Shown here piece after piece: positions 1-5,582 of a stretch of 10,451 bases of DNA. The position numbers and the translations under genes were made by a program. Under the pieces are notes generated by a model. That model saw nothing but the letters and a program-made list of their open reading frames with translations. It had not been told where the DNA came from and searched no databases. Source of the stretch: 2-12-FULL-60-25 sp964638165 (GTDB taxonomy: Bacteria; Patescibacteriota; Patescibacteriia; 2-12-FULL-60-25); the NCBI GenBank assembly GCA_964638165.1, contig CAZWYJ010000040.1, positions 1 through 10,451 on the forward strand, given 5' to 3'. Numbering within the stretch: position 1 is the first letter of the stretch; each line of letters opens with the position of its first letter.

Positions 1-776
1 CCAAGGATGTCGGCGCTTACCTTCTTGCAGACATCTCCCATATCGCCGGACTCGTGGTCGGCGAACAGCATCCAAGCCCAGTCCCGCACGCGCATATCGT
101 GACGACGACCACGCACAAAACCCTTCGCGGACCACGGGGCGCGCTCATCATGGCGACGGATCAAGGCTTTATGAAAGATCCGGATATCGGCAAAAAGATT
201 GATAAGGCGATTATCCCCGGATTCCAAGGCGGTCCGCACATGAATACGATCGCCGGTATCGGAGTGGCGCTTCGTGAAGCCTCCCAGCCCACCTTCCGCG
301 AGTATGCGGCCAGAATCGTCACGAATGCCAAGGCGCTCGCGGACGCCCTCATAAACGCAGGATTCTCCCTCGTATCCGGAGGCACGGACACCCACCTCCT
401 TCTCATTGATTTAACGGCGACCGGCGTCGGCCGTGGCGTCATATTCCAGGAAGCTCTTGAGCGCATCGGCATCATCTCGAACAAAAATGCCATCCCGAAT
501 GACCCAAGCTCCCCGTTCTACCCGAGCGGCCTTCGCCTCGGAACGCCGGCGATCACCACGCGCGGCATGAGCTCCTCTGACATGCGCCAGATCGCCAGCT
601 GGATCACCCAAATCGGCGAACGCACCAAGGATGTCCAGATCCCGGGAGACGCTGAGGAAAGAGCCGTGGCACTCCGCCAATTCCGGGAATCCCTGAAAAC
701 GGATTCATTCTACGATACGTTGCAAAAAGATGTTTCCGCGCTCGCGTCACGATACCCGATTCCAGCCGGGGAATGA
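1..776 (+). CDS. glyA: Serine hydroxymethyltransferase, C-terminal part (5' end outside window)
   Basis: PLP enzyme that interconverts serine and glycine and loads the one-carbon unit onto tetrahydrofolate, giving 5,10-methylene-THF in the cytoplasm. The frame is already open at base 3, so the gene starts upstream; 257 residues are visible, against about 415 for a full protein. Numbering from the first visible residue: ADISH (9-13) holds the Asp and His that contact the PLP ring, TTTTHKTLRGPRG contains the Schiff-base lysine (K39), PGFQGGPHMN follows, then SGGTDTHLLLIDL, and LRLGTPAITTRG carries the substrate-carboxylate arginine (R178). All expected C-terminal blocks are intact up to TGA at 774-776. 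The next gene is folD, which uses its product, so the pair forms a folate one-carbon unit. A GC-rich inverted repeat begins three bases after the stop. Identity is secure. Confidence 0.96.
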   Translation, partial: KDVGAYLLADISHIAGLVVGEQHPSPVPHAHIVTTTTHKTLRGPRGALIMATDQGFMKDPDIGKKIDKAIIPGFQGGPHMNTIAGIGVALREASQPTFREYAARIVTNAKALADALINAGFSLVSGGTDTHLLLIDLTATGVGRGVIFQEALERIGIISNKNAIPNDPSSPFYPSGLRLGTPAITTRGMSSSDMRQIASWITQIGERTKDVQIPGDAEERAVALRQFRESLKTDSFYDTLQKDVSALASRYPIPAGE

Positions 777-778
777 TG

Positions 779-844
779 GGGCGCGGATCGCGGATCATGG
801 GGCGCGGTGAAATTCCCGCGCCCTGCGCCCCGTGACCAGCGCCC
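779..844. repeat. Imperfect GC-rich inverted repeat between glyA and folD
   Basis: Two 29-nt arms (779-807 and 816-844) surround the 8-nt loop TGAAATTC. I count 21 of 29 Watson-Crick pairs plus three possible G-T wobbles; the eight inner pairs are perfect. The arms are made of words such as GGGCGC, GGATCGC and their complements. The 25 bases 799-823 (inner arms and loop) recur exactly at 1731-1755 on the other side of folD. The left arm is G-rich and the right arm C-rich. There is no clear T-tract after it, so a terminator role is uncertain. Confidence 0.8.
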
Positions 845-871
845 ACTCTATACGACTTCCCTGTTCTCCTG

Positions 872-877
872 TACGCT
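872..877 (+). promoter_or_regulatory. Possible -10 box of folD
   Basis: TACGCT ends seven bases before the folD ATG, the same close spacing seen at rplU, yebC and gpmI. The hexamer 17 bases upstream (TATACG) is not a recognisable -35, so this is weak. It is listed because of the shared spacing and because no Shine-Dalgarno sequence lies before the ATG. Confidence 0.28.
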
Positions 878-884
878 ATTCGCC

Positions 885-1709
885 ATGAATATCATAGACG
901 GCCGTGCATTGGCACGGGCCATTCGGGAGGACGTCAAGCAACGCATCAAAGACCATGAGACGCCGCCAAAGCTCGGCGTTCTTTTGGTGGGAGATGACCC
1001 GGCCTCGCACCTCTATGTCGGACTCAAAGAGAAAGCCGCGTCCGAGGTGGGCATTCGAACGGATATTCGGCGCATGCCAAAAGAGGCATCGGACGACGAG
1101 CTTCTCGCGATCATTAACGCATGGAATGCCGACCCTGCCGTAAACGGCATTCTCGTCCAACTCCCCCTCCCAAACGGGCACGATACGGATCGTATCATCA
1201 ATGAAATGGACCCGGACAAGGACGCGGACGGGTTCCATCCGAAAAACATCGAAGCGCTTGAGCGCGGAACAGGATTCATCTTTTCCCCGGTCCACGAAGC
1301 TATCCTCCGGTGCATCGCATCCACGGGGTTCGACCCCCGTTCCAAGAGCGCATCCATCATCGCGAACTCCGAAACATTCTCACATCCGCTTGAACTCCTT
1401 TTGCGTAAAACCGGATTCGTGACCGCGGCCATGCATCCGGATACGCTTGATACGGATGCCCTCAAAACATCGGACGTCGTCATTAGCGCCATCGGACGTG
1501 CCGGATTCGTCAAAGCCGATCTCATAAAATCCGGGGCCATCCTCATAGATGTCGGGACATCGAAAGACGAGCAAGGAAAAATCCGAGGGGATGTGGATAT
1601 TGATTCCGTCGCGAGTACCGCAGGATGGCTCACTCCGGTGCCCGGTGGCATCGGACCCATGACCGTAGCCCTCCTCCTCGCGAACGTGGAACGCTTGGCA
1701 CGAACATAA
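885..1709 (+). CDS. folD: Bifunctional methylene-THF dehydrogenase / methenyl-THF cyclohydrolase, divergent cofactor site
   Basis: FolD oxidises 5,10-methylene-THF to methenyl-THF and hydrolyses it to 10-formyl-THF. The 274-residue product is slightly short for the family. Visible motifs are GVLLVGDDPASHLYV with Y44 and catalytic lysine K48 (YVGLK), VQLPLP (91-96), KDADGFHP (112-119) and PVPGGIGPMTVALLL near the C-terminus. ATG 885 was chosen because MNIIDGRALA matches the family N-terminus; an in-frame GTG at 807 lies inside the upstream repeat and would add 26 unconserved residues. Odd point: the NAD(P)-binding motif GRSxxVGxP reads ANSETFSHP (160-168), keeping only the Ser and Pro, and the usual PCTPxG segment reads FSPVHEA. 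Folate-side residues are intact, so the fold is sound but cofactor use may differ. It follows glyA and converges on the membrane-protein gene at 1782. Confidence 0.95.
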   Translation: MNIIDGRALARAIREDVKQRIKDHETPPKLGVLLVGDDPASHLYVGLKEKAASEVGIRTDIRRMPKEASDDELLAIINAWNADPAVNGILVQLPLPNGHDTDRIINEMDPDKDADGFHPKNIEALERGTGFIFSPVHEAILRCIASTGFDPRSKSASIIANSETFSHPLELLLRKTGFVTAAMHPDTLDTDALKTSDVVISAIGRAGFVKADLIKSGAILIDVGTSKDEQGKIRGDVDIDSVASTAGWLTPVPGGIGPMTVALLLANVERLART

Positions 1710-1716
1710 AACAAAC

Positions 1717-1770
1717 GGGGCGCAGATCGCGGGGCGCGGTGAAATTCCCGCGCCCCGCGATCTGCGCCCC
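1717..1770. terminator. Perfect 23-bp GC-rich hairpin between convergent genes (probable bidirectional terminator)
   Basis: Arm 1717-1739 is the exact reverse complement of 1748-1770, with loop TGAAATTC (1740-1747). On the + strand a T-rich stretch, TATTTTTAT, follows at 1777-1785; on the - strand the hairpin is followed by GTTTGTTTTATG. It lies between the folD stop (1709) and the stop of the convergent membrane-protein gene (1782), so it could end transcription both ways. The stem is far longer and richer in GC words than an ordinary intrinsic terminator, and it shares its 25-base core (1731-1755) with 799-823. Confidence 0.78.
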
Positions 1771-1781
1771 GCGCCCTATTT

Positions 1782-2195
1782 TTATACCAAACCCTCCGTA
1801 TTCACGGATCCGGCGAGTGTACGCTTGCGCGTAACGTATGCCGTCCACATGGCCCCCGCGTGAATAATGAACGGAACGAAAATAAAAAACGCCGACTGTC
1901 GAACCAGCATGTTTTGCTGATAGAGCCAGCTAAAGAAGCCGACCCAAATCAGTACATCCCACGCAAACGTTCCAACGATGGTGATGATGAGCGTGCGAAA
2001 AGGCAGGTATCCGTTAGCGAAAATCCATTCCGAAAATAGGAACGTATTCAATCCGAGAACAAAGAGGAAGATAACCGTTAAAACCACCTGTGGAATATGG
2101 GAGGCGATCGTCATGAGAACGGCGACGTTCACTATGATGAAGAGGAGGTTCTTCACGGTCGTAATTCCGAGCGCACGAAGGTAGAAATATTTCAT
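1782..2195 (-). CDS. Hypothetical four-helix integral membrane protein, coupled to permease
   Basis: A 137-residue protein I do not recognise. Four hydrophobic segments are visible at about residues 15-33, 37-59, 67-91 and 100-122, with a basic cluster after the last (VTRKRT, 121-126), so it is almost certainly an inner-membrane protein. No catalytic motif or signal peptide can be seen. Its ATG (2195-2193) overlaps the TGA of the upstream permease as ATGA, which implies co-transcription and translational coupling, and no Shine-Dalgarno sequence is present. The context suggests a role tied to the transporter (accessory subunit or small carrier), but that is inference only. The TAA stop at 1782-1784 lies inside the T-rich tail of the hairpin downstream of folD. 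Gene reality is well supported by the overlap and the membrane pattern; function is unknown. Confidence 0.8.
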   Translation of the reverse strand: MKYFYLRALGITTVKNLLFIIVNVAVLMTIASHIPQVVLTVIFLFVLGLNTFLFSEWIFANGYLPFRTLIITIVGTFAWDVLIWVGFFSWLYQQNMLVRQSAFFIFVPFIIHAGAMWTAYVTRKRTLAGSVNTEGLV

Positions 2196-3340
2196 AGCAT
2201 GTATTCGCTTATAATCCAGGCAAAGCTGGTGCCCGCGAGGAAGAGAGACAGGACAACGGGAACGGCTTCACGCCATACCCAAGGTATATTACGGACGTAC
2301 GGATCGCGACGCAAGGCCTCGCGACCCATCAAGACAACGAGAATAGACAGCGTGGCACCAAAAATTGATCCCACGAAGCCGATCGTGCCCAAAAAACTAC
2401 GAGCGCCAGCCAAAAACAGAAGGAGCGGAACGCAGAGCGCGATGAACCATGCAACAAAAGGAGTGACGTGGTAGTCTTTTTCGAACATCATTCGTAAATC
2501 CAAAGCGCTCGCAATAAAGGACGTTATCACGGCCAATAGTCCGAAAATCGGAATGAGCACGGAAATGCCAGGGGGGAGCAATCGGATGAGATCGGAAGCG
2601 GATGCACCGATATTCCCACCGGAAGCGAGCCACGCGCTTACCCCGAATACATACGTGAGCGCAGACGCGATGAGCGTGGAAGTGATCGCGGACTTCATCA
2701 ATTCACCCCGCTTGCGCCCCACAATCTCGGACGCTTCAGGCATCCCCGTGATACCAAGCAGGGAAAAAAGGATTACGCCATACGGCTGTAATCCCTTCAG
2801 TGTCGGCGATGTGACCGCGAGCGCCAAATCCGCCTCCATGACAAAAATTCCAGCAATGAGAATAACCACGCCAACGAGAAGCCACGTGAGATACGTTTCC
2901 ACCATCGCAACGCGCTTCAGCCCGAAAAAGACGATTGTGGCGCCGATCAGCCAAAAGAGCAATTGCCATAACGTAAGCGGAAGCTGAATATGAAGCGCAA
3001 TAGCGAGCACCGCGAGAAACTCTCCCCCGATGATAAGGTATGCCAAATTACTCCCGAAGATCTGGAATGCCTGAATAGACCCCGTGATCTTTCCCGACCC
3101 TTTGCCGAGAAGCCGTTCGGATACTCCGGCGATATGCGCTTGCACCCGGGAACGGGCAATCGCCTCCGCGTACAAAGCGTGGACGCTGCACATCACGACC
3201 GTAAGGATGCCAAAAGCGATCGTTGATCGAAAAACCCCCCATTGACCAATCACGGCAGGAACGCCAAAAATACCGGCCCCGACAATCGTTCCCAGCAGTA
3301 AAAGCGTCGCCCTCCAGCGCAAGGCCCCCTCGTGCAACAT
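2192..3340 (-). CDS. Amino-acid permease, aromatic amino acid (HAAAP) type
   Basis: A 382-residue polytopic membrane protein, the length expected for an 11-helix secondary transporter of the amino acid/polyamine/organocation superfamily. The first helix carries GTIVGAGIFGVP (17-28), the glycine-rich signature of this group and closest to tryptophan/tyrosine permeases (TyrP/Mtr type). Further helices run to residue 376, with a cytoplasmic-looking loop EIVGRKRGELMKS near 205-217. It probably imports an aromatic or other neutral amino acid with a proton; the substrate cannot be read from sequence. I chose ATG 3340 over the in-frame ATG 3358 because a TATACT box lies between them, eight bases before 3340. 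The gene is complete although the assembly gap starts 25 bases upstream. It is followed by an overlapping small membrane protein (ATGA). Confidence 0.85.
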   Translation of the reverse strand: MLHEGALRWRATLLLLGTIVGAGIFGVPAVIGQWGVFRSTIAFGILTVVMCSVHALYAEAIARSRVQAHIAGVSERLLGKGSGKITGSIQAFQIFGSNLAYLIIGGEFLAVLAIALHIQLPLTLWQLLFWLIGATIVFFGLKRVAMVETYLTWLLVGVVILIAGIFVMEADLALAVTSPTLKGLQPYGVILFSLLGITGMPEASEIVGRKRGELMKSAITSTLIASALTYVFGVSAWLASGGNIGASASDLIRLLPPGISVLIPIFGLLAVITSFIASALDLRMMFEKDYHVTPFVAWFIALCVPLLLFLAGARSFLGTIGFVGSIFGATLSILVVLMGREALRRDPYVRNIPWVWREAVPVVLSLFLAGTSFAWIISEYML

Positions 3341-3348
3341 CAGGAGGA

Positions 3349-3354
3349 AGTATA
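3349..3354 (-). promoter_or_regulatory. Possible -10 box of the permease
   Basis: On the - strand TATACT occupies 3354-3349 and ends eight bases before ATG 3340, matching the spacing at other genes here. The -35 region would fall in the N gap (about 3372-3377), so it cannot be checked. Confidence 0.42.
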
Positions 3355-3365
3355 GCATGAACGGG

Positions 3366-3465
3366 NNNNNNNNNNNNNNNNNNNNNNNNNNNNNNNNNNN
3401 NNNNNNNNNNNNNNNNNNNNNNNNNNNNNNNNNNNNNNNNNNNNNNNNNNNNNNNNNNNNNNNNN
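3366..3465. other. Assembly gap (100 N)
   Basis: Exactly 100 unknown bases, the conventional placeholder for a scaffold gap of unknown length. It lies in the intergenic stretch between the divergent permease and dnaB and directly abuts a GCGCAGG tandem array, so the assembly probably broke on that repeat. Together with the following features it fills the 333-base gene-free stretch 3341-3673. A small gene or a longer array could be hidden here. Confidence 0.97.
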
Positions 3466-3527
3466 GCGCAGGGCGCAGGGCGCAGGGCGCAGGGCGCAGG
3501 GCGCAGGGCGCAGGGCGCAGGGCGCAG
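3466..3527. repeat. GCGCAGG tandem array, truncated by the gap
   Basis: Eight full copies plus six bases of the 7-mer GCGCAGG, with no visible mismatch. The array begins at the first base after the gap, so its true length is unknown. The word is related to those in the inverted repeats around folD (GGGGCGCAG at 1717; complement CCCTGCGCCCC at 821-831). The regular GGG tracts separated by CGCA match a simple G-quadruplex pattern on the + strand. Confidence 0.95.
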
Positions 3528-3530
3528 AAA

Positions 3531-3559
3531 ATTGTCGGGATCAAAAAAGGCGTTGTCAA
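3531..3559 (-). promoter_or_regulatory. Possible leftward promoter facing the tandem array
   Basis: On the - strand a perfect -35 TTGACA (3559-3554) is followed after exactly 17 bases by GACAAT (3536-3531), four of six matches to TATAAT. It would transcribe through the GCGCAGG array and the gap towards the permease. The spacing is ideal, but the -10 lacks the conserved first T and the gap hides what lies downstream. It could serve the permease, an unseen gene in the gap, or nothing. Confidence 0.33.
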
Positions 3560-3560
3560 A

Positions 3561-3592
3561 TCCCCACGTACGGGCTTCGCGAACCGCCCCTA
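3561..3592. repeat. Small degenerate palindrome with TTCGCGAA centre
   Basis: GGGC (3572-3575), the self-complementary TTCGCGAA (3576-3583), then CC and GCCC (3586-3589) form a short imperfect hairpin. CCCCACGTACGG precedes it and CCTAC follows. It resembles dispersed intergenic palindromes of the GTAGGGGCGG...TTCGCGAA kind that I recall from many environmental bacterial genomes. The resemblance is from memory and unverified. Confidence 0.4.
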
Positions 3593-3627
3593 CCTACCAC
3601 CTACCGCGCCCCGCGCCCCACGCCCCG
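3591..3627. repeat. C-rich word block before dnaB, right half of an intergenic repeat
   Basis: TACCTACCACCTACC (3591-3605) runs directly into GCGCCCCGCGCCCC (3606-3619) and ACGCCCCG. The first part uses the same words as the right arm of the hairpin after dnaB (5150-5173). The second uses those of the right arm after folD (1748-1776). It may be the C-rich arm paired, imperfectly, with the G-rich GCGCAGG array at 3466-3527, which would make 3466-3627 one composite element. Confidence 0.55.
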
Positions 3628-3628
3628 T

Positions 3629-3657
3629 TTGACTCTCCCCTGCTCGAACAGTAAGGT
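3629..3657 (+). promoter_or_regulatory. dnaB promoter, sigma-70 type
   Basis: TTGACT (3629-3634) and TAAGGT (3652-3657) are separated by exactly 17 bases. Transcription would start near 3664-3665, leaving a leader of about ten bases before ATG 3674, too short for a standard Shine-Dalgarno site, and none is visible. The -35 begins two bases after the C-rich repeat block ends. Confidence 0.58.
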
Positions 3658-3673
3658 TTTGAACATCCCAATT

Positions 3674-5092
3674 ATGAGTGAAGCCGAGCGGCTCATACCG
3701 CAAAACCTCGAAGCTGAACAGTCCCTCCTTGGATCTATTTTGATTGACAAGGATGCCATGATTCGAGTCGGCGATTTGGTATCCGCAAATGACTTTTACG
3801 ACAACCGCCACAGGATCATCTTCGAGAACATCTCCGACCTCTACCGCCGTCATGAACCGATTGATCTTCTCTCCTTGAGCAATATCATGGAGGAGCGGGA
3901 ACAGCTTGAGCGCATCGGGGGCCGAACATACCTCGTTCACCTCTCAAACACCGTTCCGACCGCGAGTCATGTCACGAACTACGCGAACATCGTCACGAAA
4001 AAGGCGACACTCCGACGCCTCCTGCAGGCAGCGCAAGACATCACGGCACTCGGATTTGAGCAGGCCGAAGACGTGGACTCGGTTCTGGATCTCGCGGAAC
4101 AGAAACTCTTCAGCGTTTCGCAGAGCTACCTCAAGAGCGCTTTCACGCCGATCAAAGATTTGCTCGCCGGCGCCTTCGACCGCATTGACGAGCTCCATCG
4201 GGACGCCGGAAAGCTCCGCGGCATCCCCACGGGATTCGCGGATCTCGACCGGCATCTCGGCGGCCTCCAAAAAAGCGACCTCGTCATCCTCGCCGCTCGT
4301 CCGAGTTGTGGAAAAACCGCCTTTGTACTTGATATCGCCAGACATGCAGCTGTGCGCCACGGCATTTCCGTGGGCGTCTTCTCGCTCGAAATGGCCAAGG
4401 AACAGCTCGTTGACCGCATGATTTGCGCGGAAGCAAACGTGAACCTCTGGAGCCTACGTAATGGGAAGCTGAGCAATGACGGCGCTCAGGATGACTTCTC
4501 CCGCATCGGGCACGCTCTTGGAGTCCTCAGCGAAGCCTCTATCTACATTGATGATACGGCCTCCGTGAATATCATGGACGTTCGCACGAAGGCGCGCCGA
4601 TTGCAGATGGATCAAGGTCTGGGCATGCTCATCATTGACTATCTCCAGCTCATGGAAAGTCGTGCAAACGGATACGGCGGAAATTCGGATAACCGAACGC
4701 AGGAAGTTGCTCAGATCACCAGAGGACTGAAAGCGATCGCCCGCGAACTCAATATCCCGGTCATCGCGCTCTCCCAGCTTTCCCGACAAGTCGAGCTCTC
4801 CAAACCTGCCATCCCGAAACTCGCTCACCTGCGAGAATCCGGATCCATTGAGCAGGACGCGGACGTGGTCATGTTTATCTACCGAAAAGCGGCAGACAAG
4901 AACTACCGCATCGAAGACCTTTCGCCGGAAGAACGGCATCTGGGAGAAATCCACATTGCCAAACACCGTAATGGCCCAACCGGCATTGTTCGGCTCTTCT
5001 TTGACGAATCCCGTGCGAGCTTCCGAAACCTCGAAAAGAACCGCATGGGACCTTCCGGGAATTCTGGCGAGCTTTCCGCCATTCCGGAATGA
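3674..5092 (+). CDS. dnaB: Replicative DNA helicase DnaB
   Basis: Hexameric 5'-3' helicase that unwinds DNA at the replication fork and recruits primase. The 472-residue product has the usual length. An N-terminal DnaB domain begins with PQNLEAEQSLLGSIL (9-23), and a linker leads to the RecA-like ATPase. Walker A is ARPSCGKT (208-215, K214), FSLEM is at 236-240, Walker B is LIIDYLQL (319-326), the ALSQLSRQVE block is at 365-374, LRESGSIEQDADVV follows, and KHRNGPTG (430-437) carries the C-terminal basic finger residues. Cys replaces the common Met in Walker A, which is tolerated. No intein interrupts the P-loop, a frequent insertion site in this family. ATG 3674 was chosen because upstream in-frame codons overlap the predicted promoter. 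ybaB and recR follow on the same strand. Confidence 0.97.
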   Translation: MSEAERLIPQNLEAEQSLLGSILIDKDAMIRVGDLVSANDFYDNRHRIIFENISDLYRRHEPIDLLSLSNIMEEREQLERIGGRTYLVHLSNTVPTASHVTNYANIVTKKATLRRLLQAAQDITALGFEQAEDVDSVLDLAEQKLFSVSQSYLKSAFTPIKDLLAGAFDRIDELHRDAGKLRGIPTGFADLDRHLGGLQKSDLVILAARPSCGKTAFVLDIARHAAVRHGISVGVFSLEMAKEQLVDRMICAEANVNLWSLRNGKLSNDGAQDDFSRIGHALGVLSEASIYIDDTASVNIMDVRTKARRLQMDQGLGMLIIDYLQLMESRANGYGGNSDNRTQEVAQITRGLKAIARELNIPVIALSQLSRQVELSKPAIPKLAHLRESGSIEQDADVVMFIYRKAADKNYRIEDLSPEERHLGEIHIAKHRNGPTGIVRLFFDESRASFRNLEKNRMGPSGNSGELSAIPE

Positions 5093-5094
5093 TC

Positions 5095-5103
5095 TGATAC
5101 ACT
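5095..5103 (+). promoter_or_regulatory. Possible extended -10 promoter for ybaB
   Basis: TGATACACT is an extended -10 (TGn-TACACT) three bases after the dnaB stop; no -35 is visible 17 bases upstream. Transcription would begin near 5110, placing the whole 5111-5173 hairpin in the ybaB leader. Read-through from dnaB is the alternative. Confidence 0.35.
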
Positions 5104-5110
5104 TAGCTCG

Positions 5111-5173
5111 GTAGGTGGTAGGTAGTAGGTGGTACTTCCATCCACTACTTACCACCTACCACCTACTACCTAC
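5111..5173. repeat. 24-bp TAGGTGG-word hairpin between dnaB and ybaB
   Basis: Arms 5111-5134 and 5150-5173 pair over 24 positions with one G-T wobble and one A-C mismatch; the loop is 15 nt. The left arm is a mix of GTAGGTG, GTAGTAGG and GGTGGTA words. The right arm is their complement, rich in CTACC. There is no T-tract. The right arm ends seven bases before the ybaB ATG, so in a transcript the stem would sit almost against the start codon. The same words appear before dnaB at 3591-3605. Confidence 0.88.
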
Positions 5174-5180
5174 TACTCAT

Positions 5181-5492
5181 ATGTTCAACAAACTCAAACA
5201 ATTCAAAGACATCCGATCCCGTGCCAAAGAACTCCAAGACGCGCTCAGCAAAGAATCCATTGAGGGAACGGCCTCCTGGGGAAAAATCAAGGTCGTGATT
5301 GATGGCACGCAGAGCGTCCAGAGCGTTTCCATTGACCCCTCCGTATCAGATCTCAAGAGCATCGAGCAAGGCGTCAAGGATGCGGTCAATGACGCCATGA
5401 AAAAGATGCAACGCGTCCTCGCCTCGAAGATGAACGATCTCGGTGGCGGAGACCTCGCTCGAGACATGCAGGACCTCCTCGGGAAGAAATAG
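5181..5492 (+). CDS. ybaB: YbaB/EbfC family nucleoid-associated protein
   Basis: A small DNA-binding protein of the YbaB/EbfC family, which binds DNA as a dimer and is usually encoded beside recR. The 103-residue product has the expected size and layout. An N-terminal helix (about residues 1-27, FNKLKQFKDIRSRAKELQDAL) leads to a central beta region with KVVIDGTQSVQSVSIDPSV (37-55), matching the family's V-x-G-x-G-x-V-x-x-x-x-I-D-P pattern. A C-terminal helical segment runs from about 60 to 88. Start ATG 5181 gives the canonical N-terminus; an in-frame GTG at 5115 would translate the repeat. There is no Shine-Dalgarno sequence, and the 24-bp hairpin ends seven bases upstream. It lies between dnaB and recR, so it fits a replication and repair operon. 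Confidence 0.93.
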   Translation: MFNKLKQFKDIRSRAKELQDALSKESIEGTASWGKIKVVIDGTQSVQSVSIDPSVSDLKSIEQGVKDAVNDAMKKMQRVLASKMNDLGGGDLARDMQDLLGKK

Positions 5493-5501
5493 ATGAACGT
5501 C

Positions 5502-5569
5502 GTTGATTGGTAAATGGTTGATTGGATGATTGGATAAAATTGATCCCAATCAACTACTTACCAATCAAC
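5502..5569. repeat. TTGATTGG-word inverted repeat between ybaB and recR
   Basis: Arms 5502-5524/5525 and 5546-5569 match at 22 of 24 positions (both mismatches A/G), with a 20-nt loop. The right arm (5546-5569) is identical, base for base, to 6240-6263 on the far side of recR. Words are TTGATTGG and GGTAA. The right arm ends 13 bases before the recR GTG. There is no T-tract, so this is unlikely to be a simple terminator inside what seems to be an operon. Confidence 0.88.
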
Positions 5570-5582
5570 AAATCAACCGTCT

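Noticed and set aside
807..884. Longer FolD N-terminus starting at GTG 807
   Set aside because: The extra 26 residues are translated from the palindrome and have no family counterpart; ATG 885 gives the standard start.
779..1776. Insertion sequence or composite transposon around folD
   Set aside because: No transposase, no target-site duplication, and the repeats are themselves palindromes rather than terminal inverted repeats of an element.
3341..3559. Extension of the permease N-terminus through the gap and tandem array
   Set aside because: The frame is open only because the 7-mer repeat and unknown bases contain no stop; the permease N-terminus is complete at 3340.
3629..3673. Upstream in-frame start for dnaB
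   Set aside because: It begins within the predicted -35 box; ATG 3674 gives the canonical N-terminus.
4298..4320. Possible intein at the DnaB P-loop
   Set aside because: The Walker A motif and all flanking blocks are continuous and the protein has normal length.
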